Notes: generated from the letters alone by a model not told the origin. Positions 14,351 to 22,172 are shown, numbered from the stretch's first letter. The stretch is DNA of 47,281 nt from Prochlorococcus sp. AG-402-N17 (GCA_003216455.1 QCIV01000009.1:1-47281), one strand, 5' to 3'. Made by a program: numbers and translations.

Positions 14351-14497
14351 ATGCGTTTCAAAGTAAGTCTCAAAAAAAATGGAAAGGAATTTGATGAAGT
14401 TGTTATAGCTAATAATAAAAAAGAGGCTATGGAAGTAGCTTTAAAAAACAATCCAGAAGCTCGAGCATTAAACTCTGATTGGACCTTTAAAATTTAA
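14351..14497 (+). CDS. Small soluble hypothetical protein, 48 aa
   Basis: ATG 14351 to TAA 14495: MRFKVSLKKNGKEFDEVVIA, NNKKEAMEVALKNNPEARAL and NSDWTFKI. Reads as strand-strand-helix-strand, a compact fold such as a small DNA-binding or dsRBD-like element. It ends immediately before the stop of znuB (14498) on the other strand. Not recognised. Confidence 0.6.
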   Translation: MRFKVSLKKNGKEFDEVVIANNKKEAMEVALKNNPEARALNSDWTFKI

Positions 14498-15283
14498 TTA
14501 TTTGCGAAGTTTAGGAATCAAAAGAGATGCAACACAAATAACACTAATTGCAGGCCCAGGGGATAAATTAAAGACTATAGAGAGAATAAATCCCAGAAGT
14601 GAGATACATAATCCAAAAAATGAAGACCTCATCATTGCAATTCTTAAACTAAGAGCCTTATTGAGCCCTAACAGAGTTGGTGTAGAAAGAAGAGCAATGA
14701 CAAGAATTACTCCCACTGCTGACATTGAACTAACAATTACTAATGCCGTTGTAAAACTCAAAGCAAGATTTAATAAAGAAACATTTATACCACTTGCGGA
14801 TGCACCTTCTGGATCCAATCCCACATAAACAACCTTTTCATATCCAAAAGTTATTAAAAGTATAAATACAAAAAAAGCAATTATTGTCCTAAGTAAATCT
14901 CCAAAATTTGCTGTCAATAAATCTCCAAATAATACTGCCTCCAAATCAATCCTTATTCCGAGTAGAGGGATAATAAGTACTCCAAAACCAAGCATTCCAG
15001 CGAGAATAGTATTCATAACTGCTTCATAATTTTCACTTTTTCTATTAGTTAAACTTTCCGCAATTACTGAGCCCAGAAGACCACTTATAACACCACCAAT
15101 TGAGGGGTGAATTCCAAGCGCTAATGCAAGAGCAAGTCCAGGCAACACACAATGAGAGATTAAATTAACTTGTAATAATCTCTTATGAGTGATTAATACA
15201 GTTCCCATAGCTGGGCATAAGATTCCGGAGAATATAGTTATTATTAATGGAACCAGCCACCAGTTGTTATTAATAAAAGACAT
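14498..15283 (-). CDS. znuB: Zinc ABC transporter permease
   Basis: A 261-aa inner-membrane permease of the metal ABC-3 family with about eight hydrophobic segments. Family landmarks: NNWWLVPLIITIFSGILCPA at the start, the LLQVNLISHCVLPGLALALA helix (usual 'D..SH...PG'), NTILAGMLGFGVLI, DPEGASASGINVSLL (EAA-like loop contacting the ATPase) and SMSAVGVILVIALLSTPTLL. With ZnuC and ZnuA it imports Zn2+ (Mn2+ homologues exist). The zur-like regulator gene begins 17 bp from its start on the other strand, and its ATPase partner gene lies beyond that regulator. Confidence 0.92.
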   Translation of the reverse strand: MSFINNNWWLVPLIITIFSGILCPAMGTVLITHKRLLQVNLISHCVLPGLALALALGIHPSIGGVISGLLGSVIAESLTNRKSENYEAVMNTILAGMLGFGVLIIPLLGIRIDLEAVLFGDLLTANFGDLLRTIIAFFVFILLITFGYEKVVYVGLDPEGASASGINVSLLNLALSFTTALVIVSSMSAVGVILVIALLSTPTLLGLNKALSLRIAMMRSSFFGLCISLLGFILSIVFNLSPGPAISVICVASLLIPKLRK

Positions 15284-15300
15284 TATTCGAAAGATTCGGT

Positions 15301-15735
15301 ATGATCAAAAATACGAGACAAAAAAAGATTTTGGAAACAATGGTAACTAAGTCTGACATTACCAAAAGACAAGAACAACTTCTTGAAGAACTTAATAAAT
15401 GCGAGGATGAATTGAGCGGTCAAGAATTGCATAGGCAGTTGATCACAAAAGGCAAATCTATGGGGTTGACCACTGTTTATAGAAATCTGCAAGTCTTGAT
15501 AAAGCATGGATTAATTCGTTCTAGACATCTCCCAACAGGAGAGGTTCTTTACACTCCCGTAGACAGAGATATTCATCATTTGACCTGCGTTCAATGCGGA
15601 GAGACGTCGAAAATGGAAGGTTGTCCTGTTAAAGATATTCATGCCCCTAAAAAAAATCCAAGAAAGTTTCAACTTTTGTTTCATACACTCGAATATTTCG
15701 GCCTTTGCCAAAACTGTTATCAAGCTCAAAATTAA
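15301..15735 (+). CDS. zur: Fur-family zinc uptake regulator
   Basis: A 144-aa Fur-family repressor. The winged helix is visible in TKRQEQLLEELNKCEDELSG and GLTTVYRNLQVLIKHGLIRS (recognition helix, about residues 55-74). The dimerisation domain has DRDIHHLTCVQCGETSKMEG and GLCQNCY. Cys pairs C96/C99 and C136/C139 form the structural Zn site; H92/H93 and C108 are near the sensing site. Its position among znu genes indicates Zur rather than Fur. The ATG at 15340 (residue 14) may be the true start, because 15301 leaves only 17 bp to the divergent znuB start. Confidence 0.9.
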   Translation: MIKNTRQKKILETMVTKSDITKRQEQLLEELNKCEDELSGQELHRQLITKGKSMGLTTVYRNLQVLIKHGLIRSRHLPTGEVLYTPVDRDIHHLTCVQCGETSKMEGCPVKDIHAPKKNPRKFQLLFHTLEYFGLCQNCYQAQN

Positions 15736-15748
15736 GAAGGAACACTTT

Positions 15749-16519
15749 TTAATCACAGAAATTATTTTCCTTTATAGAGCTTATGTTTATCGCATCTAAT
15801 TTATCTTTTATTTGATCAGGACTACCAACTGCTAAAACACTTTTATCAAGAACGATTACTTGATCGTAGTTATTTAGAGACTCGCCCCAATCATGGCTAC
15901 TTACTAGCAAAGAAAATCCCGCATCTGCGAGTTGACGAACAATTTTCAGGAAGTCCTCTTTTGCGGGGGGATCCAATGCCGCACAAGGTTCATCCAGAAG
16001 AAATATTTTTGCAGGGGACATAAGAGTTTTTGCTAATAGAGCTCTTTGTTGCTGTCCTCCTGAAAGAGAATCGAGTCTTCTATTAGCCAAATTAGCAATT
16101 CCTACTCTTTGCATTGTCGCTTCTAATTCACAACATTTATTAATCCAAGAATTAGGATATTCTAGAAGAGCCTTTATTTGAAAGGGGTTATTACTTTTTG
16201 ATTTTGAATACTTTATTTGACCAAGAGATACCAATTTTTCAACTGTAATGGGAAACTTCCAATTCATAGAACTTCTTTGAGGCATTAGTGCCACTAAAGC
16301 TCTAGATCTATACAAATTTTCACCGTCAATTTTTATTTCCCCTTTATCTGGAGTATTTTGTCCTTGCAATAACCTCAAAAGAGTGGATTTACCGGCACCA
16401 TTTGGACCTACTAGCGCTGTTAGAGTTCCAGGTTTAATCTCAACAGATACCTTATTTAAAGCTGGCTTACTTTTTTTTGTGTATGCAAATGTTAAATTTT
16501 CAGCGACTAAAGTAGCCAT
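15749..16519 (-). CDS. znuC: Zinc ABC transporter ATPase
   Basis: A 256-aa ABC ATPase: Walker A GPNGAGKST (residues 38-46), Q-loop region ALMPQRSSMNWKFP, signature LSGGQQQRALLAK, Walker B IFLLDEPCAALD, and the H-loop in LLVSSHDWGE. The Q-loop WKFP wording and the neighbours place it in the metal-ABC (Mnt/Znu) branch. It energises ZnuB. It converges with zur (13 bp gap) and is divergent from znuA, sharing the 139-bp intergenic region with the Zur-like operator. Some Cys-rich sequence (NKCCELEA) lies in the helical subdomain. Confidence 0.92.
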   Translation of the reverse strand: MATLVAENLTFAYTKKSKPALNKVSVEIKPGTLTALVGPNGAGKSTLLRLLQGQNTPDKGEIKIDGENLYRSRALVALMPQRSSMNWKFPITVEKLVSLGQIKYSKSKSNNPFQIKALLEYPNSWINKCCELEATMQRVGIANLANRRLDSLSGGQQQRALLAKTLMSPAKIFLLDEPCAALDPPAKEDFLKIVRQLADAGFSLLVSSHDWGESLNNYDQVIVLDKSVLAVGSPDQIKDKLDAINISSIKENNFCD

Positions 16520-16621
16520 TAATTAATCTTCATGAAAAAAGTCACTTTACAAGCTTACCAATAATATAAGGTGCGTATTATTTTCATAACATTTGATACC
16601 TTATTCTTGCCAGTTGTAATG

Positions 16622-16638
16622 AAAATGATTATCATTTT
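16622..16638. promoter_or_regulatory. Probable Zur operator (palindrome 8-1-8)
   Basis: The bases read AAAATGATTATCATTTT, a perfect inverted repeat of eight bases around a central T, matching the general form of cyanobacterial Zur boxes (TGATAATCATTTTCA-like). It lies 21 bp before the znuA ATG and 103 bp before the znuC start, so it could govern znuA directly and possibly the divergent znuC. I saw no equally good palindrome before znuB/zur or the COG0523 gene. Confidence 0.75.
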
Positions 16639-16658
16639 TAAGTATTTAATAATTTTTT

Positions 16659-18149
16659 ATGTCAATTTTTAAAAGACTTTTATCAAATAAAACATGTTCA
16701 AGTAAGTCAATTATTAAAAATTCCGTAATCGCTGGAACAATTATATTTTCTGGTTTTGGGCAGGATGTAATGGCTAAAGGGAAGTCATACGTAGCAGTAG
16801 AACCACTAGTTTGTGATTTAGTTAAATCAATTGCATTACCATCTGACGAAGTTACATGCTTAGTAGATAGAAAACAGGATGTTCATGATTTAAAGATCAA
16901 TCCAAGACAAGCTCAATTACTAAATAGCGCAGACAAAGTATTCACTCTTGGCAAAGAAATGACTCCAAGTATGAGAAATTGGGAAAGTAAAAAGAATACT
17001 GTTGTTGTAGGTGTTAGTGCAATAGACGTAGATGATCATTCTGATCATGAAGGTGACGATGACCACTCAGACCATGGTGGACATGATGATCATGCGGAAC
17101 ATTCAGCTAAGGTAGATGATGATCATGCTGAGGGTGCTTTCGAATGGGCAGGTAAATTCCAACTTTCTAAGGGTTCATACAAATGGTCATTTGAAAAAGT
17201 CGATGGCGAATATGCAGATCCTGCAATGAAGATGGTGATTCTCAAATCTAATGACATAGAAGGGTCTGAAGATTTAGCCAAAGAATTATTAGGATCTAAA
17301 GACTCAATAAGCAGAAAAAATGATGGTACTTTGATAGCAAGTAATAAAGCTTTTGTTCTTAACTTTGATCAAAGAAAAGAAAGTACTGTTTTTAACGTGG
17401 ATATCAAAGAAGATGGTGAATATATATTTTTTACTGAACACATGCCTTTTGAGTTTGAAGCAACTCAACACTTTTTTAAAGACGTATCAAATAGTGATGT
17501 AGAACCAATAGCACAAGTTCCAGACGAAGGAGAGGGGCATCATCATCATGACCATGGAGGTCTAGATCCACATGTATGGCATGATCCACATAACATCATA
17601 AAAATGGGAGATCTTATAAGCAAAAGTTTAAAGAAAGATATTTCAGTTTTTAATAGAGGTGACAGAAAACTAATTAATGAAAGATTCGAAAAAGCTGATT
17701 CTCTCTTAGAAGGCTTAGATAGTTGGATCGTCGAACAAGTAAGCTCTATTCCTGAGGAAAACAGAGTAATTGTCTCTAAACACAAAGCAATGGAATACTA
17801 TGGGGATGCATTTGGTTTTGAAACCATTAGTTTACTTGACTTTCTTGGAGACTCCTCAAGCTTAAGGCCAGACAACATAAGTTCTACTTTAAAAATGTTA
17901 GATGAAGAGAAAGTTCAGTCAATATTTCCTGAACAAATTCCAGCATCTAAGTTATTAAGGAACTTAAGTAGACAAAGTTCAGTTCCTTTAGCTTCTAATC
18001 AAATATTCGTTGATGGATTAATGATGGATGGTAATACGGTTTCAGTAGCCGTACACAACACTTGTACAATTGTTGATTCATTAGGTGGAAGCTGTGATAA
18101 AGAATCTGGCTCCAATCTTGAGTCTGAATGGTACAAACTTTCAGATTAA
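16659..18149 (+). CDS. znuA: Zinc ABC transporter solute-binding protein with inserted domain
   Basis: A periplasmic Zn-binding protein of 496 aa, far longer than the usual about 300. The N-terminus has a signal-like hydrophobic stretch ending ...FSGFGQDVMA. The TroA fold begins VAVEPLVCDLVKSI. The metal ligands expected are H76 (KQDVHDLKINP), the DPHVWHDPHN motif (303-312), the KHKAMEYYG His, and a late Asp. The classical His-rich loop is expanded to 124-156 (repeated DHSDH/HDDH), then residues 160-288 form an extra domain similar to residues 220-340 of the neighbouring COG0523 protein, then HHHHDHGG. Regulated by the adjacent Zur box. Confidence 0.93.
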   Translation: MSIFKRLLSNKTCSSKSIIKNSVIAGTIIFSGFGQDVMAKGKSYVAVEPLVCDLVKSIALPSDEVTCLVDRKQDVHDLKINPRQAQLLNSADKVFTLGKEMTPSMRNWESKKNTVVVGVSAIDVDDHSDHEGDDDHSDHGGHDDHAEHSAKVDDDHAEGAFEWAGKFQLSKGSYKWSFEKVDGEYADPAMKMVILKSNDIEGSEDLAKELLGSKDSISRKNDGTLIASNKAFVLNFDQRKESTVFNVDIKEDGEYIFFTEHMPFEFEATQHFFKDVSNSDVEPIAQVPDEGEGHHHHDHGGLDPHVWHDPHNIIKMGDLISKSLKKDISVFNRGDRKLINERFEKADSLLEGLDSWIVEQVSSIPEENRVIVSKHKAMEYYGDAFGFETISLLDFLGDSSSLRPDNISSTLKMLDEEKVQSIFPEQIPASKLLRNLSRQSSVPLASNQIFVDGLMMDGNTVSVAVHNTCTIVDSLGGSCDKESGSNLESEWYKLSD

Positions 18150-18226
18150 ATTTTTCTAATAAAAACGGTTTTCATTTCTTATTATTACTATTATTAAATT
18201 ATTGTTTATTTGGTAAAAATCATTAA

Positions 18227-19576
18227 ATGAGCATCAAAGATAAAGTTCCAGTTACTATTCTCACTGGATTTTTAGGTTCAGGGAAAACTACTTTACTTAA
18301 TAGAATATTAAGTGAAGAGCACGGGAAAAGAATCGCAGTAATTGAGAATGAATACGGAGAAGTAGGGATAGATCAAGGGCTTGTAATTAATGCCGATGAA
18401 GAAGTGTTTGAGATGTCAAACGGGTGCATTTGTTGTACTGTTCGCGGTGATTTAATAAGAGTCCTTGGCAACCTTATGAAAAGAAGAGATAAGTTTGACT
18501 ATGTTTTAGTAGAAACGACCGGATTAGCAGATCCTGGGCCAGTCGCTCAGACATTTTTCATGGATGAAGAAATTAGTTCTGAATTTACTCTTGATGGAAT
18601 TGTAACTTTAGTTGATGCTGCTCATATTGATCAGCAGCTAGGAAGAAGTGATGAAAGTTCAGAACAAGTTGCATTCGCAGATGTTCTTGTCCTTAATAAA
18701 ACTGATTTAGTCTCTGATGATGCAATAGATACCCTTGAATCAAGATTGAGAGATATGAATCGAATGACTCGAATTATCAGAGCCGAGAATGCCAAAGTAC
18801 CAATTGAAACAGTCTTAAATCTAAGTGCATTTGATCTCGATCAGATCCTTAAACGCAGACCAACATTTCTTGAACCAGAATATCCTTTTGAATGGACAGG
18901 TGTTTACGATCTAGATGCAGGTAAATATGAATTAATGCTAGAAGAAGGACCCGATCCAGAAATGTCCCTAGTAGCTATCGCTAACCAAGGTGAGAGTGAA
19001 GAGGAACTTAAAGATGGTGCTGAATCCTCTGTAAGACTTTATGCAGAAAAAGCTAATACTTTAGAGCCTGGAAATACTATCCAATATGGAGAACATATAA
19101 ATCTCAAATTGGAGGATAAAGGAAATAAATCCTTCATCCTGAACATAGAAAAGCCAACAAAAATAGGTTTATTTACACAGCACACTGCTGAAGAATTTAA
19201 TATGAAAATCATTAAAAGTGACGAAAATAAAGAGATTCCATTTAATACTGAAAGGTTCTGGCAAGCAGAGCATGAACATGATGATGAGGTAGGCTCAATT
19301 GCTATAGAGCGTTTTGGAGATGTTGACCCAGAAAAACTAAATACTTGGATGGGAAGGCTTCTTTCAGAAAAAGGGGTGGATATATTCAGAACTAAAGGGT
19401 TCATAAGTTACTCAGGCAACCCAAGGCGAATAGTTTTCCAGGGAGTACACATGTTATTTACGGCACAACCTGATAAAGAATGGGGTAACGAACCTCGTAG
19501 AAATCAACTTGTTTTTATCGGTAGAAATCTAAATAAGAAAGAGATGCAAGAAGGCTTTGATAAATGCCTGATATAG
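18227..19576 (+). CDS. COG0523/CobW-like GTPase, putative zinc metallochaperone
   Basis: A cytoplasmic G3E GTPase of 449 aa. Walker A GFLGSGKTT (14-22), the metal-binding motif GCICC (66-70), ETTGLADP (96-103) and the guanine-specificity NKTD (157-160) are all visible. The C-terminal CobW_C domain (about 355-440) is preceded by HEHDDE. Between the GTPase and CobW_C lies an additional segment (about 220-340: FEWTGVYDLDAGKYELMLEE ... IGLFTQHTAEEF) also found in ZnuA next door. Location after znuA implies a Zn-responsive allocation role rather than cobalamin synthesis. It overlaps the WD40 gene by 13 bp. Confidence 0.9.
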   Translation: MSIKDKVPVTILTGFLGSGKTTLLNRILSEEHGKRIAVIENEYGEVGIDQGLVINADEEVFEMSNGCICCTVRGDLIRVLGNLMKRRDKFDYVLVETTGLADPGPVAQTFFMDEEISSEFTLDGIVTLVDAAHIDQQLGRSDESSEQVAFADVLVLNKTDLVSDDAIDTLESRLRDMNRMTRIIRAENAKVPIETVLNLSAFDLDQILKRRPTFLEPEYPFEWTGVYDLDAGKYELMLEEGPDPEMSLVAIANQGESEEELKDGAESSVRLYAEKANTLEPGNTIQYGEHINLKLEDKGNKSFILNIEKPTKIGLFTQHTAEEFNMKIIKSDENKEIPFNTERFWQAEHEHDDEVGSIAIERFGDVDPEKLNTWMGRLLSEKGVDIFRTKGFISYSGNPRRIVFQGVHMLFTAQPDKEWGNEPRRNQLVFIGRNLNKKEMQEGFDKCLI

Positions 19577-20637
19577 AACCATTTAGCCCAAGAGGCATGT
19601 TCCACGACGGATGGACAGCTGAAGTTAGTGATTATGCCATAGCATGTGGCTGGGCTCTTAAAGGGAAACAATTTATTGTTGGCGACGTGGCAGGTGGTAT
19701 TTTTGCATTCGAAGGAGATACTGGAAAAATTATTTGGAAAAAAGAAAATACTCACTCTGGTGGTCTACTAGCAATGGCAATTCATCCAGAGGGTGAAATT
19801 TTTGCAACATCAGGTCAGGATGGAAATGTTCAAATTTGTAATTGCCATGAAGGTAAAGTTATTAAAACACTTGATCTTGGCAATGGTTGGGTAGAACACC
19901 TCAAGTGGTCTAATGACGGTTTATTTCTAGCGATAGCTTCCTCAAAAAAAGTATATGTTTTTAATGAAATTGGTGAAGAGAAATGGATCTCAGAAGATCA
20001 TCCAACCACAGTAAGTGCAATAACATGGTCAAATAAAAATGAGCTAGCTACTGCTTGCTATGGAAGAGTGACATTCTTTGACATAGTTAATAATAAAACG
20101 AATCAAAAACTCGAATGGCAAGGATCATTGGTATCTATGGAATTAAGTCCTGATGGAGATATAGTTGCCTGCGGTAGTCAAGACAATTCAGTACATTTTT
20201 GGAGAAGATCAACAGGACTGGATGCAGAGATGACGGGATACCCTGGCAAACCAAGTCACCTTTCTTTTGATGACAGCGGAAAATTATTAGCAACTAGCGG
20301 TAGCGAAAGAATAACAGTATGGAGCTTTATAGGAAATGGTCCAGAGGGGACTATGCCAGGAGAGCTATGTCACCATACAGAACCCATTTCGAGCCTAGCC
20401 TTTTCAAATAAAGGTATGCTTGTAGCCTCAGGATCTAGAGATGGTTCTGTTGTCGCAAGTTTCCTAAAAAAAGACGGCAATGGAGATCCTGTTGGGGCTG
20501 CATTCGCGGGAGATTTAGTAGGGGCAATATCCTGGAGACCTGATGATTGTGCACTTGCAGCAGTTAATGCAAAAGGTGTTGTAAATGTATGGAAATTTAA
20601 AGTTCGTACTAACCTTTTTTCTAAGGGGTTTAAGTAA
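19564..20637 (+). CDS. WD40-repeat protein linked to zinc genes
   Basis: A 357-aa beta-propeller. Repeats are visible through recurring 'S.D....A..S.D..V..W' units: HPEGEIFATSGQDGNVQICN, SPDGDIVACGSQDNSVHFWR, DDSGKLLATSGSERITVWSF and NKGMLVASGSRDGSVVASF, with about seven blades in all. No signal peptide, so it is cytoplasmic and probably a protein-binding scaffold. The start lies inside the COG0523 gene (13-bp overlap), indicating translational coupling and a shared role in zinc handling, possibly holding the metallochaperone and a client. That role is inference from context. Confidence 0.88.
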   Translation: MPDIEPFSPRGMFHDGWTAEVSDYAIACGWALKGKQFIVGDVAGGIFAFEGDTGKIIWKKENTHSGGLLAMAIHPEGEIFATSGQDGNVQICNCHEGKVIKTLDLGNGWVEHLKWSNDGLFLAIASSKKVYVFNEIGEEKWISEDHPTTVSAITWSNKNELATACYGRVTFFDIVNNKTNQKLEWQGSLVSMELSPDGDIVACGSQDNSVHFWRRSTGLDAEMTGYPGKPSHLSFDDSGKLLATSGSERITVWSFIGNGPEGTMPGELCHHTEPISSLAFSNKGMLVASGSRDGSVVASFLKKDGNGDPVGAAFAGDLVGAISWRPDDCALAAVNAKGVVNVWKFKVRTNLFSKGFK

Positions 20638-20655
20638 AAGTAGAAATTTATAAAA

Positions 20656-20811
20656 TTACCAATAATTAGCTTTTAAATGTCTTTCCATACAAATGACTTC
20701 ACAGTCATTATCTATACCTTTTGGGTGAATATCGCAATATGAGAGACATTGAAAATATTCGTCTATAGGATTAGATTGATCAGTTTTTCTAACTTCATTC
20801 GAATGATTCAT
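20656..20811 (-). CDS. Small Cys-rich soluble protein, 51 aa
   Basis: ATG at 20811, TAA at 20656-20658. The sequence has KTDQSNPIDEYFQCLSYCDI then HPKGIDNDCEVICMERHLKA. Four Cys in a CxxxC...CxxxC arrangement could bind a metal or form two disulfides. The end converges with the WD40 gene, 18 bp away. Composition (Asp, Cys, His) is not that of random AT-rich DNA. Not recognised; proximity to zinc genes is suggestive only. Confidence 0.6.
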   Translation of the reverse strand: MNHSNEVRKTDQSNPIDEYFQCLSYCDIHPKGIDNDCEVICMERHLKANYW

Positions 20812-21285
20812 AAAAGACTTCCTCAATTATTTAAAATCAAGATAGTCGAAATAAATATCAAAAGAAATAAGCAAAACTTACTAAAAATATCCCAAGAAAA
20901 TTAACGCAATTGATAACCACTCTCGGACATTTTTTATTAAAAAGCAATGCGTATAAAAACGGATTGTCTTTAGAGAAATATTTTCCTAATTTTATATTGT
21001 TGAGTTCTAGGAGGTCTTTTAAAATGATCGATAGCCTGCCTGAAATTTCGGAATAAACCGAACTAATTTAATTAACTGCTCCAATTATTTTTTATTAATG
21101 TCTAAGCTTCCTTCTTCTGCATCGTTTAGGTGCCCTTTAAGAAACAAGCTTAATGCTAGAGTTTTTGCCCCAGTTAAAGACAATTAGTTAATTTTGGTGA
21201 GCGTTAGCTTAAAAGAAGTTAGCAACAAGGATCCATGATTTAGGTGCGTTATTAACTTCAGTAAAAAATATAAGTAAGGGATAAA
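20812..21285. other. Stretch without a convincing gene
   Basis: About 470 bp with stops in all frames apart from one short plus-strand ORF (21098-21187). There are no tRNA-like or rRNA-like elements. The sequence is less AT-extreme than most spacers here, contains an AGGAGG at 21010-21015 before a ten-codon ORF starting at ATG 21024, and ends in a strong plus-strand terminator. It may therefore encode a noncoding RNA. Confidence 0.5.
21098..21187 (+). CDS. Candidate 29-aa peptide or part of a noncoding RNA
   Basis: ATG 21098 to TAG 21185: MSKLPSSASFRCPLRNKLNA then RVFAPVKDN. Composition (Ser, Pro, Arg, Ala) is unlike spurious ORFs in AT-rich DNA, which are Lys/Asn/Ile/Phe-heavy. There is no clear ribosome site. 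It could equally be part of a structured RNA ended by the terminator about 100 bp downstream. Confidence 0.25.
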   Translation: MSKLPSSASFRCPLRNKLNARVFAPVKDN

Positions 21286-21314
21286 AGAGGGCTTAAAGTA
21301 GCCCTCTTTTTTTA
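21286..21314 (+). terminator. Strong rho-independent terminator
   Basis: AGAGGGC (21286-21292), an 8-nt loop TTAAAGTA, then GCCCTCT (21301-21307) and a run of T. The stem is perfect, seven base pairs and GC-rich for this genome. The closest upstream plus-strand gene (WD40) ends 650 bp earlier, so this more likely ends an independent short transcript. Confidence 0.8.
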
Positions 21315-21370
21315 ATATGATGACTTTCTTCTTGTTTTATAGATAATGATTAAAACAATTAAATTTAAAA

Positions 21371-21646
21371 ATGGTTCGATATTATTGCCCATATTGTAAT
21401 CCTAAATATCAATTTCAGAAACAATCCTCAAAAGGTAATTTGATTTGTGGATTGTGCGGAGAGGATCTTGTAAAAAAACCATTTATTAGGTTGAACCAGA
21501 TAATCGCTTTAATTGCTGCGTCATCATTACTTCTACCTTTAATATATACTTTTATTTTTTTAATTAAAAATCAAATAAATCCTCCTAATAAAAACTATCA
21601 AGCAAAAAGTACTTTAATGAAAATTATCAAAGAAAGAATTTCATAA
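21371..21646 (+). CDS. Zinc-ribbon membrane protein, 91 aa
   Basis: An N-terminal zinc ribbon (YYCPYCNPKYQFQK then GNLICGLCGEDLVKKP): two CxxC pairs about 22 residues apart. This is followed by one membrane helix (IIALIAASSLLLPLIYTFIF, about residues 49-70) and a Lys/Asn-rich tail. A cytoplasmic metal-binding knuckle tethered to the membrane fits a small regulatory or assembly protein. Family not recognised. Confidence 0.7.
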   Translation: MVRYYCPYCNPKYQFQKQSSKGNLICGLCGEDLVKKPFIRLNQIIALIAASSLLLPLIYTFIFLIKNQINPPNKNYQAKSTLMKIIKERIS

Positions 21647-21670
21647 AACAAATTAAAAAATCTCGAGAGG

Positions 21671-21898
21671 TCAACCTCTACAAAGTGATTTATTTAAACA
21701 AGAATTTTTACTCTCAATATTTATTTGATCATCAATATTTTTTAATTTGTTTTTATTACTTATTACTTTAACTTTTTGCTCACAATGTTTTTTGCAACCA
21801 CCATTAAATAAATTATGTGCATATAAATTTGAAATATTCGTAAGTAATAAAAGAAAAATTATTTTATAAATTTGATAAAAATAAGACTTCATTCTCAA
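21671..21898 (-). CDS. Secreted Cys-containing small protein, 75 aa
   Basis: A signal peptide (basic MRMKSYFYQIYK then IIFLLLLTNISN, ending ...NLYAHN) and a short mature part. GGCKKHCEQKVKVI and KNSCLNKSLCRG provide four Cys in two CxxxC/CxxxxC pairs, probably disulfides in the periplasm. Not recognised. Convergent with the zinc-ribbon gene, 24 bp apart. Confidence 0.55.
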   Translation of the reverse strand: MRMKSYFYQIYKIIFLLLLTNISNLYAHNLFNGGCKKHCEQKVKVISNKNKLKNIDDQINIESKNSCLNKSLCRG

Positions 21899-21935
21899 TA
21901 TGATTTTCCCGTAATTAGTAAATAAATAATATCAG

Positions 21936-22172
21936 TTAATTCCAAGGAGTGTTTATAAGTCCCCAGATATCGAAGAAGAAAAATAAAACTGCAATAACAA
22001 CAAGATCCCATGCTCTTTCCCTAAAAGCCCAAGGCGCAATAAAAACTTCTCCAAGTCCATGAAGTGCCGCCCCTACTGGTAGATGATCAAGAACCAGCAA
22101 ACTGTGAGAGAGGATAAAAAGAAAGCTCGCGAAATATCTAAAAAACACAAATTGCCAATTGCCAGAATTCAT
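21936..22172 (-). CDS. Conserved-looking membrane protein, 78 aa
   Basis: Two hydrophobic helices (QFVFFRYFASFLFILSHSLL and DLVVIAVLFFFFDIWGLI) with a loop LPVGAALHGLGEVFIAPWAF between them. The loop is rich in Gly, His, Pro and Trp rather than AT-driven residues, so it is probably under strong selection and may hold a cofactor-binding His. Family not recognised. Confidence 0.6.
   Translation of the reverse strand: MNSGNWQFVFFRYFASFLFILSHSLLVLDHLPVGAALHGLGEVFIAPWAFRERAWDLVVIAVLFFFFDIWGLINTPWN

Noticed and set aside
18227-19576. COG0523 gene as cobW of cobalamin synthesis
   Set aside because: Neighbours are zinc-uptake genes with a Zur operator, and no cobalamin genes are in the window.
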